NCBI RefSeq assembly: GCF_016772475.1
Contig: NZ_CP068595.1
Location: 6,014,001 to 6,078,000 of the forward strand
Direction of reading: 5' to 3'
Length of the DNA stretch: 64,000 bases
From: Paenibacillus sonchi
GTDB taxonomy: Bacteria > Bacillota > Bacilli > Paenibacillales > Paenibacillaceae
In this document: positions 36,560 to 46,246 of the stretch, in pieces
Layout: every line of letters starts with the position of its first letter
Position numbering within the stretch: position 1 is the first letter of the stretch
Made by a program: the position numbers and the translations under genes
The notes under the pieces: model-generated
What the model was told of the DNA's origin: nothing
Databases searched by the model: none
Seen by the model: only the letters and a program-made list of their open reading frames with translations

Positions 36560-39259
36560 TCAGTCCCAAGTTTTGCTTTTTCCGCTGATTCGCAGACCTA
36601 TCTTCACCAGTTCTACAATTACTACAATCGCTGCGGCAGCTCCGCAGACAATGCCCCACTGCAAACCGCTCAGGTGGCTTACGCCGAACCATTCATTCAG
36701 CCCCGGTATGATAATGACCAGCACCAGTAGAAGGCCGGAAATTACAGAAGCACCCAGCATATAAGGATTCGTGAACCAGCCGATCTGGAACAGCGACTTC
36801 GTGTTTGATCTGACATTGAACGCATGGGTAATCTGCAGCAGGCCCAGGGTTGCAAAAGCCATAGTAACCGCAACACCCTCGTTGTAATGGGTATGCGCCC
36901 AATAATAGACGAGCAGTGTCAACGCCGCCTCAATGATCCCCTGGTAGATAATCCCCGCCCCGACCCCTCCGGCAAAAATGCTGCTGCTGGATTTGCGGGG
37001 TTTCCGCGTCATCACGTCATTCCCCGCCTTCTCCAGACCCAGTGCCAGCGCAGGCAGGGTATCGGTCACCAGATTGATCCAGAGAATATGGATCGGCTCC
37101 AGAATGCGCCAGCCAATCATGGTGGCGATGAACAATGTAAGCACCTCACCCAGATTGGCGGAGAGCAGGAACTGGATCGCTTTGCGGATATTGCTGTACA
37201 CCTTCCGGCCTTCTTCTACAGCCACTACAATGGTCGTGAAGTTATCATCAGCCAGCACCATATCGGATACTCCCTTGGCGACATCCGTGCCCGTGATCCC
37301 CATCCCGACCCCGATGTCTGCTGCCTTGAGTGCGGGCGCGTCATTGACGCCATCCCCGGTCATTGCGACGATCTTGCCTTTCTGCCTCCAGGCCTTGACA
37401 ATCCGCACCTTATGCTCCGGGGAGACCCGGGCGTAGACAGAATAATCACTGACCCTCCCGGCAAAATCCTGCTCGCTGATCTGATCCAGCTCGCGCCCCG
37501 TAAGCACAGCCTTGTCATCCTCGATAATTCCCAGCCTGATGGCAATGGCGGCTGCGGTATCGCGGTGGTCTCCGGTAATCATTACCGGACGGATGCCCGC
37601 CTTGCGGGAGACCGCTACTGCATCGCGCACTTCATCACGCGGCGGGTCAATCATGCCGGCGAGTCCCGCAAACACCAGCTCATGCTCGGTCTTCTCTGTA
37701 GATATCTCCTCCGGCAGCCGGTCATGATCCCGGAAGGCAAAGGCCAGCACCCGCAGCGCTTCATCGGCCAGTGCCTTATTGTTCTCTGTAATCTGGCGGG
37801 AATGCTCTTCCGTCAGCGGAATCACTTCGCCGCCTGTGTAAATGTGGCTGCATCTGGAGAGAAGCACATCAGGTGCGCCTTTGGTCAGCACCCGGAACCG
37901 GCCGTCTTCCACCTCATGGACCGTTGTCATCAGCTTGCGGTCCGAATCGAAGGGCAGCTCGCCCTTGCGCGGATATTTTTTCTCCAGCTCTCTCTTGTCC
38001 GTACCTATGCTAAGCGCATAGTCCACAAGCGCGGTCTCTGTCGGGTCGCCGATGATGGCTTTGCCGCTTTGGGTCTGTTCCGCCTCTTGGCCTTCGTCGA
38101 TGCTGGAGTCATTGCAGAGCGTCATCGCCTGCACCAGCCGTTCACTGCCTTGAAGCCCGGCAATGGACGAGCCGGCATCCACCTTTTGCCCGTCTACATA
38201 CAGCTTCTCCACCGTCATTTTGTTCAGGGTCAGCGTTCCGGTCTTATCCGAGCAGATAATTTCCGTGCTGCCCAGCGTCTCCACCGCCGGGAGCTTGCGG
38301 ATAATCGCCTTGCGTTTGGCCATCCGCTGCACACCAAGCGCCAGGATGATGGTTACGATGGCTGGCAGCCCTTCGGGAATAGCGGCTACGGCGAGCGATA
38401 TAGAAGTCAGCAGCATATCCAGCAGCTCCCGGCCCTCCAGCAAACCGACGGCTAAAATCACAACGCATACTCCCAAAATGATGAAGGTGAAATATTTCCC
38501 CAGCTCATCCAGTTTCTTTTGCAAGGGGGTGACATCGGATTCCGCCTCGGAGATGAACCCGGCGATTCTTCCAACCTCAGTCTCCATTCCCGTCGCTGTC
38601 ACCACGCCGACACCCCGGCCATAGGTCACGCTGCTGCTCATATAAGCCATATTCGTCCGGTCGCCCAGCACGAGATCCCCGCGCTCCAGCTTACCAGCCT
38701 GTTTATCCGACGGCAGAGACTCGCCGGTCAGCGCAGCCTCCTCCGTCTGCAGCGATGCCGTCTCCAGCAGTCTTACGTCGGCCGGGACCACATTTCCGGC
38801 TTCGAGCAGAACAATATCCCCCGGCACCAGCTTTTCACTTTTGATCTCGGCAACCTGCCCGCCCCGGCGGACTCTGGCCAGCGGCGAAGACATGCTTTTG
38901 AGCGCTTCCAGCGCCTGTTCAGCCTTATTTTCCTGGATGACGCCCAGCACCGCATTCAGGACGACCACCAGCAATATGATGACCGTATCTGTCCATTCCC
39001 CCAGGATTCCCGATAAGACTGCGGCGGCCAGCAGGATAAATATCATTACATTTTTGAACTGTTCAATAAATTTGGCCAGCAGCGACTTCGTCTGGGCCTC
39101 CTTCAGCACATTCCGGCCATAACGCTCCAGCAGCTGTGCGGCTTCATCATGTGACAATCCCTGTTCCCGGGTGTTCAGTCTTTTCATTACTTCAGCTGTA
39201 TCCAGTGTATGGTACGTTACGCTGTCCTTCACCTGTGCTTTTGCAGAATCTGGATTCAA
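36560..39259 (-). CDS. Ca2+-translocating P-type ATPase
   Basis: An 899-residue ion pump of the SERCA/PMR1-like P2A group that uses ATP to expel Ca2+ or a similar ion. The start is a TTG at 39259, eight bases after AAGGAG. In order: the amino-terminal cation-ATPase domain, actuator TGES ([12 protein letters not shown]), ion-binding helix [12 protein letters not shown], the phosphorylated Asp in DKTGTLT, nucleotide domain KGAPD, and hinge [18 protein letters not shown]; ten membrane helices in all. It is a single gene that converges on the NlpC/P60 gene. In Bacilli such pumps are linked to sporulation and manganese or calcium tolerance. Confidence 0.93.
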   Translation of the reverse strand: MNPDSAKAQVKDSVTYHTLDTAEVMKRLNTREQGLSHDEAAQLLERYGRNVLKEAQTKSLLAKFIEQFKNVMIFILLAAAVLSGILGEWTDTVIILLVVVLNAVLGVIQENKAEQALEALKSMSSPLARVRRGGQVAEIKSEKLVPGDIVLLEAGNVVPADVRLLETASLQTEEAALTGESLPSDKQAGKLERGDLVLGDRTNMAYMSSSVTYGRGVGVVTATGMETEVGRIAGFISEAESDVTPLQKKLDELGKYFTFIILGVCVVILAVGLLEGRELLDMLLTSISLAVAAIPEGLPAIVTIILALGVQRMAKRKAIIRKLPAVETLGSTEIICSDKTGTLTLNKMTVEKLYVDGQKVDAGSSIAGLQGSERLVQAMTLCNDSSIDEGQEAEQTQSGKAIIGDPTETALVDYALSIGTDKRELEKKYPRKGELPFDSDRKLMTTVHEVEDGRFRVLTKGAPDVLLSRCSHIYTGGEVIPLTEEHSRQITENNKALADEALRVLAFAFRDHDRLPEEISTEKTEHELVFAGLAGMIDPPRDEVRDAVAVSRKAGIRPVMITGDHRDTAAAIAIRLGIIEDDKAVLTGRELDQISEQDFAGRVSDYSVYARVSPEHKVRIVKAWRQKGKIVAMTGDGVNDAPALKAADIGVGMGITGTDVAKGVSDMVLADDNFTTIVVAVEEGRKVYSNIRKAIQFLLSANLGEVLTLFIATMIGWRILEPIHILWINLVTDTLPALALGLEKAGNDVMTRKPRKSSSSIFAGGVGAGIIYQGIIEAALTLLVYYWAHTHYNEGVAVTMAFATLGLLQITHAFNVRSNTKSLFQIGWFTNPYMLGASVISGLLLVLVIIIPGLNEWFGVSHLSGLQWGIVCGAAAAIVVIVELVKIGLRISGKSKTWD

Positions 39260-39638
39260 TTTGGCAGCTCCTTCCCCTATACCAAGATATAGGCTTTCCT
39301 CGTTATATGGAGTTTACCCAAAAATACCCGGAGAATTCTGAAAACATATGAATAAATATCAAAGTTTTTACCGCACAAACCCTTTGAACCGGGTTCCCTG
39401 ATAGCTGAGCTGCTGGAAATCATCAAAAGCGTTAAAACTGCCCCCTCCGTTCAAATTCATCTCTTCCTCTGCAAATTGATTTTAAAAAGTTAATTTTACT
39501 ACGAATTACGCGCTATAGCTGGTCCGGTTTCATTTTTTCGCGCTCATTTTCCGCAAAAAAACCGGGATCCGATTTGGCTCACCCCAAGATCGTATGTTAT
39601 GGTTAATATACAAGATACAGTAAGGAGGTGATCCCGGA
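39260..39638. other. Divergent intergenic region
   Basis: About 380 bases between the divergent ATPase and small membrane protein genes. I see no coding frame. An inverted repeat GGTCCGGTTT / AAACCGGGATCC (39522-39570) has a loop of about 28 bases and could be a regulator site or structure. Promoter matches are weak (for example TTGGCT, 17 bases, TTATGG). Confidence 0.4.
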
Positions 39639-39995
39639 ATGACATATATAGCGCGTTTCCCCCTGTTTAAGCGGCTAAGATTCGTTCTTGTTCCCCTGCT
39701 GCTGCTGTCCCTGCTGGCGGTAAATTTTCAGGTTCCTGACAGCGGCGGGGAAGAGCATACCCGCAATGAAATTGAACACTACGGGCATAAAATGATTCAG
39801 CCAATCCGTACTCATCCGGCGCAGTCAAAAGTTCTTCCGCCTCAGCGCCTGAACTATTCCGGGATCACCCCGCCGCAGGCGCCAGTGACTTCCGCCACAG
39901 TGCTTGCAGTATCGCTGTGTCCCATTATTTATTTGATCAAGAAGCGGCTGCTGCTGTATCCGCTTAAATATACCTCGCATTATGTGGGCAGATAA
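39639..39995 (+). CDS. Small membrane protein of unknown function, upstream of khtT
   Basis: 118 residues, not recognised. It has a basic start, a helix at about 13-30 (LRFVLVPLLLLSLLAVNF), a polar, His/Pro-rich middle, and a second helix near 85-103 (VTSATVLAVSLCPIIYLI) before a basic tail. The start follows AAGGAGGTGATCC (39622-39634), 13 bases exactly complementary to the 3' end of 16S rRNA. It is 94 bases upstream of khtT in the same direction. B. subtilis has a small gene, khtS, at this place; I cannot confirm relatedness. Confidence 0.6.
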   Translation: MTYIARFPLFKRLRFVLVPLLLLSLLAVNFQVPDSGGEEHTRNEIEHYGHKMIQPIRTHPAQSKVLPPQRLNYSGITPPQAPVTSATVLAVSLCPIIYLIKKRLLLYPLKYTSHYVGR

Positions 39996-40088
39996 TGACC
40001 AATTACCCGATACGATATGCAATACCTTGCATTTATTTCCTTGAATTATGAAGCTACTAAATGACATCCAACTGGAGGATTGAACTTC

Positions 40089-40583
40089 ATGAATTATAGA
40101 GAATCGGATTTGCCGGGAATCGGCAAAAAGTTCGTGATGCAGACGCGCAGCGGCGATAAGCTGGTCGTGATCGTCCATGATGACGGCAGACGCGAGCTGT
40201 ACCACTTTGAATATGACGACCCGGACCAGAGCATCTCCATGATTACATTGGACGATGATGAAGCGCGGTATATCTCCGCTATCGTCGGGGGAATTACCTA
40301 TAAACCAAAAGCTCTGGAATCCATCGAGGTAGCCCTGGATGACCTGATTATCGAATGGTACCGGCTGGAGCAGGACTTCAAATGCATCGGACACAGCATC
40401 GGTGAATTGGATATCCGTGCCCGCGCAGGGGTCACCATTATTGCGATTATCGAGAAAAACCATCAAAAACACATCAATCCCGGTCCGGAAGTGGTGCTGC
40501 CTGCAGAGTGCACCGTTGTTGCGGCCGGGGAAAGACATCAGCACAAACAGTTCAAACACATTCTGCGGAACGGATGTGGTTAA
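40089..40583 (+). CDS. khtT: K+/H+ antiporter regulatory subunit KhtT
   Basis: A 164-residue cytoplasmic regulator. It follows B. subtilis KhtT as I recall it: [20 protein letters not shown] at the start, [13 protein letters not shown], and [20 protein letters not shown] in the middle, then a carboxyl RCK_C (TrkA-C) domain (about 80-160; [18 protein letters not shown]). RCK_C domains of this kind bind c-di-AMP and gate the transporter. ATG 40089 is 10 bases after GGAGG. The stop is three bases before the antiporter start, so the two are coupled. Confidence 0.93.
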   Translation: MNYRESDLPGIGKKFVMQTRSGDKLVVIVHDDGRRELYHFEYDDPDQSISMITLDDDEARYISAIVGGITYKPKALESIEVALDDLIIEWYRLEQDFKCIGHSIGELDIRARAGVTIIAIIEKNHQKHINPGPEVVLPAECTVVAAGERHQHKQFKHILRNGCG

Positions 40584-40586
40584 TGG

Positions 40587-41834
40587 ATGAATCATTATAT
40601 CGTATTTGAAGTCGGACTCGCGCTGGTGCTGATCGCCCTTGCCGGTCTGGTCTCTACCAAGCTGCGTTTTTCCGTAATTCCGTTCTACATTCTGATCGGC
40701 ATGGCTGTAGGCCCGCATGCCTTCAAAATATGGCACCTGGACTTCCGTTTCATCGAGAGCGCCGCCCTGATAGAATTTATGGGCCGGATCGGTGTCCTCT
40801 TCCTCTTGTTCTATCTGGGCCTGGAGTTTTCGGTAGGCCGCCTCGTCAAAGCCGGACGCTCGATTGTCACGGGCGGAACCATCTACATTCTGATCAACTT
40901 TACGCTCGGACTTGTCCTCGGCTGGGGACTCGGATTCCCGCTGGAGGAGATCCTCGTGATCGCCGGGATTACGACCATTTCCTCCAGTGCAATCGTCGCC
41001 AAGGTGCTGGTCGATCTGAAGCGCACCGCCAACCCCGAAACCGAGATGATTCTCGGGATCATCATGTTCGAGGATGTTTTCCTCGCCGTCTACATTTCCA
41101 TTCTGTCCGGGCTAGTCCTCAGCGGCTCCTCTTCGTTGGGCGGCGTACTGCTGTCCGCGCTGATCGCGCTGGGGTATATGCTGGCGCTGCTGGTCATTGG
41201 CCGCAAGCTGGTACCCTGGCTGAACCGGGTACTGAATATCCGCTCCGGTGAGCTTTTTGCGCTCGTCATCTTCGCTGCGCTCTTTCTGATCGCCGGCTTC
41301 TCCGAGACCATTCATGTGGCTGAAGCCATTGGTGCATTGCTCGTCGGACTGGTGCTCGCCGAAACCGAGCATGTCAAGCGGATTGAGAAGCTGGTGATTC
41401 CCTTCCGCGACTTTTTCGGAGCCATCTTCTTCTTCAGCTTCGGGCTGACGATTGATCCGCTGTCCTTAGGCGGTGACGCACTCTGGTACTCACTTGCCGC
41501 AGTCATCATTACTTTGATCGGGAATTTCGCCGCAGGCATGCTGGCCGGACGCAGCGCCGGGCTCAGCCCGCGGTCTTCCGCCAACATCGGCCTGACCATT
41601 GTCTCCAGAGGCGAGTTCTCCATTATCATGGCCAATCTTGGCAAAGCCGGCGGCCTGCTGGCCATTTTGCAGCCTTTTGCCGCCATGTACGTGCTGATTC
41701 TAGCTATACTCGGCCCGTTGCTGACCAAGGAATCCAAAACCATCTACAAGCTTCTGGATAAAGTATTTCAATTCGAGAAGCGGCACCTGGCCCGTTCCTC
41801 CAGACAGGCCGCTCCCGCAACGGACAACGAGTAA
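40587..41834 (+). CDS. khtU: K+/H+ antiporter KhtU (CPA2)
   Basis: A 415-residue monovalent cation:proton antiporter with about 12 membrane helices, which exports K+ in exchange for H+. It shows the CPA2 marks LFYLGLEFSVGRLVKAGRS, FTTISSSAIVAKVLVDL-type helix (here ITTISSSAIVAKVLVDLKRT), ALLVGLVLAETEHVKRIEKL and SRGEFSIIMANLGKAGG. It is preceded by khtT and followed 33 bases later by a yitT-type gene. c-di-AMP control through KhtT is known for B. subtilis; by homology the same is expected here. Confidence 0.93.
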   Translation: MNHYIVFEVGLALVLIALAGLVSTKLRFSVIPFYILIGMAVGPHAFKIWHLDFRFIESAALIEFMGRIGVLFLLFYLGLEFSVGRLVKAGRSIVTGGTIYILINFTLGLVLGWGLGFPLEEILVIAGITTISSSAIVAKVLVDLKRTANPETEMILGIIMFEDVFLAVYISILSGLVLSGSSSLGGVLLSALIALGYMLALLVIGRKLVPWLNRVLNIRSGELFALVIFAALFLIAGFSETIHVAEAIGALLVGLVLAETEHVKRIEKLVIPFRDFFGAIFFFSFGLTIDPLSLGGDALWYSLAAVIITLIGNFAAGMLAGRSAGLSPRSSANIGLTIVSRGEFSIIMANLGKAGGLLAILQPFAAMYVLILAILGPLLTKESKTIYKLLDKVFQFEKRHLARSSRQAAPATDNE

Positions 41835-41867
41835 TGTCCGGTTCTCTCTTGGAAGGGAGGAGAACAT

Positions 41868-42728
41868 ATGAATACTCTTAGGAAGAACGGTAAACCGTTT
41901 CGGCAGCGCATGGGTGTCCGCGTCCTCGGTGTCATTGCCGGAGGGCTGCTCGCAGCGGTCGGACTTGAGCTGTTTCTGATGCCGCATCAGCTGGTTCCGG
42001 GCGGAATTGCCGGCCTGTCGGCACTGTTTGCACACACTACGGAAATGCGGCTGGGGCTGTTCCTGTTCTTGTTCAACCTGCCGTTTATTCTGATCTCACG
42101 CAGACAGATTCATCTGCGCTTTGCGCTCTATGTAATGCTTGGATTAGTCTGCCTGACCGCGGGTTCACTGGCCCTGCACCGTTTCCCGTCCCTGACGGGC
42201 GAACCGCTGACGGCCTCCATTGCCGGAGGGCTCTCACTGGGCTTCGGCATCGGCATCTCCATCCGCTTTGGCGGAATGAGCGGCGGAGCCGGAGATCCGG
42301 GTTATGCCCTCCTCAGCCAGGGGCCGGCCAAATCGGCTGAATTCATCATTATGGTCTTCAACTGCGCCATATTATTGTGCGGAGGCGCGTTGTTCGGCTG
42401 GGATCAGGCTATGTATTCCATACTCGCCTATCTGCTGGCTTTTGAGGCTGTGAGGATCTGTATAAGAGATCTCTCCCGCACCCGCGCGGTTTGGATTACC
42501 AGCAGCCGCCCCGAAGAGATCCGCCTTGCGCTTCACCGCAAGCTGGACCGCGAGGCCAAGCTTATCCGTGCTTCCGGCGCCAAGGGCCAGCCGGGGACCC
42601 TGTTCTGTATCGCAAGCAAGCTGGAGGAGGAAGAGCTGGCCTCCATCGTCCGCACCTGCGATCAGGACAGCCAGATCGTCTTCCGGTCCACCCGGCGCAG
42701 GCGGCGGGCTGCCCGGTTCCGGGATTAG
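41868..42728 (+). CDS. YitT family membrane protein (DUF161/DUF2179)
   Basis: A 286-residue protein. The first 200 residues form about five membrane helices with GLLAAVGLELFLMPHQLVPG and FGIGISIRFGGMSGGAGDPG, the paired glycine-rich loops of this family. The carboxyl 80 residues form a soluble DUF2179 domain (ITSSRPEEIRLALHRKLDRE), ending in an Arg-rich tail. The start follows GGGAGGAG. The function is unknown. It is probably co-transcribed with khtTU; a terminator follows. Confidence 0.88.
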   Translation: MNTLRKNGKPFRQRMGVRVLGVIAGGLLAAVGLELFLMPHQLVPGGIAGLSALFAHTTEMRLGLFLFLFNLPFILISRRQIHLRFALYVMLGLVCLTAGSLALHRFPSLTGEPLTASIAGGLSLGFGIGISIRFGGMSGGAGDPGYALLSQGPAKSAEFIIMVFNCAILLCGGALFGWDQAMYSILAYLLAFEAVRICIRDLSRTRAVWITSSRPEEIRLALHRKLDREAKLIRASGAKGQPGTLFCIASKLEEEELASIVRTCDQDSQIVFRSTRRRRRAARFRD

Positions 42729-42779
42729 CCGCTCCGCTATCTACCGTTGTTGACTCTATTGTTTCCCAAACTACAGGCA

Positions 42780-42816
42780 AAAAGCGTTCCCGCTGAATTC
42801 AGCGGGAACGCTTTTT
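42780..42816. terminator. Bidirectional terminator between yitT and spoVIF
   Basis: A perfect palindrome AAAAGCGTTCCCGCTG / CAGCGGGAACGCTTTTT (42780-42816), T-rich on both strands. It serves both converging transcripts. Confidence 0.88.
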
Positions 42817-42862
42817 AATGTACACCGGCTTGCGCCATTTCTATGGCTTGAGCTGAAGCCCT

Positions 42863-43150
42863 CTACCGAAACATCCCCCACAACCGGATCAAATGAAATG
42901 TATTGTTGGGGTCAATCTTCTGGGCAATTACAAACTTTACAATTTGTTCTTCCTGTGCCGAGGTCAGCTTTTCCCCCAGTACTGCCGAAGCTTTGCGCAC
43001 CAGTCTGTGCACCACCGCAGTGTCCTGAAGCTCCTGTTTGGAGATTCCGTTGATCAAATTCTTCACTCGTTCTTTAACAGCCGGATTCTTCATCTTCAGC
43101 TTGATGCGATCCACCAGCTGGGGACTGATACCAAATTGCTGATAGCCCAC
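42863..43150 (-). CDS. spoVIF: Stage VI sporulation protein F
   Basis: A 95-residue protein matching SpoVIF, which B. subtilis makes in the mother cell and needs for spore coat assembly. Family marks are RIKLKMKNPAVKERVKNLIN, then ISKQELQDTAVVHRLVRKAS and a conserved end FVIAQKIDPNNTFHLIRLWG. GTG 43150 is eight bases after AGGAGG; a GTG three codons earlier overlaps the ribosome site. It lies downstream of recG, probably with its own sporulation promoter. Confidence 0.85.
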   Translation of the reverse strand: MGYQQFGISPQLVDRIKLKMKNPAVKERVKNLINGISKQELQDTAVVHRLVRKASAVLGEKLTSAQEEQIVKFVIAQKIDPNNTFHLIRLWGMFR

Positions 43151-43217
43151 GCGCAGCACCTCCTGTCATATTCCAATCATTCACAGTATATGAGGGAAAG
43201 CCGGTGCATGTGCCTAA

Positions 43218-45267
43218 TTAATCGATGATATCCCCTTGAAAAATTTGCTCGTTCTGCAGATAGGTCCGCAGCGGCGCATAATCAGCGGATGTCCAAAAAT
43301 CGGTTTCCTTGAGCAGCTCCGCTGCATCATCCCTGGCTTGCTCCAGCACTTCGAAATCGGCGGTCATGTCTGCCAGCCTGAACTCCGGCAGTCCGCTCTG
43401 CTTGGTCCCGAAGAAATCTCCTGGCCCCCGCAGTTCCAAGTCTCTGCGCGACACCTCGAAGCCGTCATCCGTATCGGTCATCGCGGTCATCCGCTCACGC
43501 CCGATTTCGGACTTCGGATCAGCTACAAGCACACAGAAGGAAGCGTGCTGGCCACGTCCAACCCGGCCGCGCAGCTGATGCAGCTGGGACAATCCAAAGC
43601 GGTCCGCGTCCATAATGATCATCAGCGTGGCATTGGGAACATCGACACCGACCTCTACAACGGTCGTGGAGACGAGCAGCTGAACTTCATTGCTGTAGAA
43701 GGCGCGCATGACTTCATCTTTTTCCCCGGGGTCATCCGTCCGTGAAGCAGGCCCACCTTGTAGTGGGGAAAAGCCTGCGACATTTGGATATGCAAGTCGA
43801 TCGCATTCTGCACATCCAGCTTTTCCGATTCCTCAATCAGCGGACAAATCAGATAAGCCTGCCTGCCTTGGTCGACCTCGCGGTTAACCAGCTTCAGCAC
43901 CCGTTCCATCAGATCAGGTTTGACCCAGTAAGTCATGATCGGTACGCGCCCCTTCGGCCGCTCCGAAAGCGTGGATACATCCATATCGCCGAAGACAGTA
44001 ATCGCCAGCGTACGCGGAATGGGCGTTGCTGTCATAGTCAGCACATCCGGGTTATAGCCCTTGCGGCGCAGAATGCTGCGCTGGTTCACGCCGAAACGGT
44101 GCTGCTCATCCGTAACTACCATCCCCAGCCCGCGGAAAAATACATCCTCCTGAATCAAGGCATGCGTACCGACTACAATATCGAGCATCCCCATTTGCAG
44201 CGAGGCCAGCAGATCCTTGCGTTTGCGTCCGGTCACACTGCCCGTCAGCAGGCCTACGGTAATTCCGAACGGCTCAAACATCCTGGTAAGCGACCGCATA
44301 TGCTGCTCTGCGAGAATTTCGGTAGGCACCATCAGCGCCCCCTGAAATCCGGATTTTACGGTAGCATAGAGAGCAATTGCCGCCAGTACGGTTTTGCCTG
44401 AACCCACATCGCCCTGCAAAAGACGGTTCATGCAATACGGTGAACGCATATCCTGCAGGATTTCCAGTTCAACGCGCTTCTGGGCATCCGTCAGTTCAAA
44501 AGGCAGGCTGCGGACAAACGTCCGGACCGTGGCGTTGTCAACCGTATGCACCACACCGTCCATCCTGCCGCGGTTCAGCACACGGAAAGCCTGTACTTTG
44601 AGCTGGAACAAAAAAGCTCCTCATACACCATCCGGCGCCGCCCCTGCTGGCCCTCGCGTGTATCCTCCGGCCGGTGAATCGTAGCAATGGCGCGTTTGCG
44701 GGACATGAAATCATATTTCCGTATAATTGAATGCGGAAGAATTTCGGGAATCAGGTCGCCATATTGCTGCAGCCCCTGATTGATTATTTTGCGGATCCAG
44801 GTTTGCGTAATCTTGCCCCCAACGGAATAGACCGGCTGCAAGGTGCCGATCTTCCCTTCTCCCCGGTCCGTAAATTCATAATCCGTCACGGTGATGGCAT
44901 TCCGCTTTTGATCCCATTTGCCCGTAATCACAATTTCGCGCTGGGCTGTCAGCTGCTCCCGCACATAATGCTGGTTGAACCAGGTTGCGGTGAACATCCA
45001 CGGCTCGGCTACCATTTTGCAGCTCAACCGGGATTTGCCCCCAAAGCGCTGCAATACCGGGATGCCAATAACCTTTGCAACAAGCGTCGCTTTGTCGCCA
45101 TGTTTGATTTCGCTCAAGCTGCGCGGCCGGAAATCATCATAGCGGAATGGATAATACTCCAGCAAATCCTTGACTGTAAAGACGCCAAAGGCGTGAAGCT
45201 CGTTTTGCTTTTGAGCGCTCACGCCATTTATTTGTTTCACTTCGATTGAATCCAAAGAAATCCCCAT
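43218..45267 (-). pseudogene. recG: ATP-dependent DNA helicase RecG, two frameshifts
   Basis: A branched-DNA helicase that regresses stalled replication forks. As written it is three fragments: the wedge (from 45267), the helicase core with LQGDVGSGKTVLAAIA, VVTDEQHRFG and TMTATPIPRTLAI, and the end with [16 protein letters not shown] and the [10 protein letters not shown] region. One T added to T6 (A6 at 44610-44615) restores EELFLFQLKVQAF; one G added to G4 (C4 at 43724-43727) restores [12 protein letters not shown]. The repaired protein is 683 residues, matching B. subtilis RecG. Two independent breaks in a repair helicase are more easily explained as sequence error. ATG 45267 follows AGGGG by seven bases. 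Confidence 0.85.
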
Positions 45268-45280
45268 GTTCATCCCCTAT

Positions 45281-46141
45281 TTACGCGGGCCAGATGAATA
45301 CGGCTAAAGTACCGTTGCCAACATGGCTCCCTACTACAGGGCCCACGTTCGTCAGCACTTTCTCTTCCAGGGTGAAGTGTCCGGCCAATTCCTTAAGGAA
45401 CTCTTCGCCGGAAGCCGGATCAGCCGTATGACCCACGGCCACATTGATTTTGTCCACACCCGGCAGATCCTGTTTGAACAGCTCGATCATGCGGGCTACT
45501 GCCTTCTTGCGGCCCCTGACCTTCTCGACCGCGTAGATGATTCCTTCCGCATCAATAGAAAGGATCGGCTTGATGTTCAGCAGCGTTCCCAGAAAAGCGG
45601 AGGCTTTGCCTATTCTGCCGCCCTTTTGCAGATATTCCAGCGTATCGACCAGAAAATACAGCTTGCGGGACTGGCGGAGACGCTCTGCCTGTGCCAGAAT
45701 CTCCTCCGGGCGATGTCCTTCCGCAGCCAGCCGTGCCGCCTCGACCACCATAAAACCGAATCCATAGGAAGCGGAAAGTGAATCCACAACCGTGATCGGC
45801 TCCCCCTTCTCTTCCAGCATGGATTTAGCCAGAACAGCCGATTGATACGTGCCGCTGAGACCCGAGGAAATATGAAATGAAAGGATGCGGCATCCCGGAT
45901 AACGTTCCTGAATACCCTGATATACATTCATATACTCAACCGGTGACGGCTGAGAGGTAGTCGGCAGCGAAGTGGAGCGGGGAAGACGTTCATAGAATTG
46001 CTCCGGTGTCATATCCACATTATCCCGGAATGCTTCCTCGCCGAACATCAGGGTCAATGGTACGACCTCGATGCCCAAAGCTTCGGCCATGGACGGCGGG
46101 ATATCGGAAGTGCTGTCGGTGACGATAACGGTACGATTCAT
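45281..46141 (-). CDS. DegV family fatty-acid-binding protein (FakB type)
   Basis: A 286-residue DegV/FakB protein that holds a fatty acid while FakA phosphorylates it. Marks are VIVTDSTSDIPPSMAEALGI at the start, STSLPTTSQPSPVEYM, SFHISSGLSGTYQSAVLA, FLVDTLEYLQKGGRIGKASA, and HTADPASGEEFL near the end. It ends 13 bases before recG and lies 105 bases after fakA, so a functional FakA-FakB pair is likely. Confidence 0.9.
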   Translation of the reverse strand: MNRTVIVTDSTSDIPPSMAEALGIEVVPLTLMFGEEAFRDNVDMTPEQFYERLPRSTSLPTTSQPSPVEYMNVYQGIQERYPGCRILSFHISSGLSGTYQSAVLAKSMLEEKGEPITVVDSLSASYGFGFMVVEAARLAAEGHRPEEILAQAERLRQSRKLYFLVDTLEYLQKGGRIGKASAFLGTLLNIKPILSIDAEGIIYAVEKVRGRKKAVARMIELFKQDLPGVDKINVAVGHTADPASGEEFLKELAGHFTLEEKVLTNVGPVVGSHVGNGTLAVFIWPA

Positions 46142-46246
46142 GGTATACCTCCCCTAACTATGATTGGACAGAAGCGCCGGACGCTCACTTGGTCATGGAT
46201 ACCGCAGCGCTTCTGCATGAGACTATATAAGGAGTAAAGTGTCTAC

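Noticed and set aside
36824..38455. A 543-codon open frame on the plus strand
   Set aside because: Antisense of the Ca2+ ATPase, whose motifs are intact.
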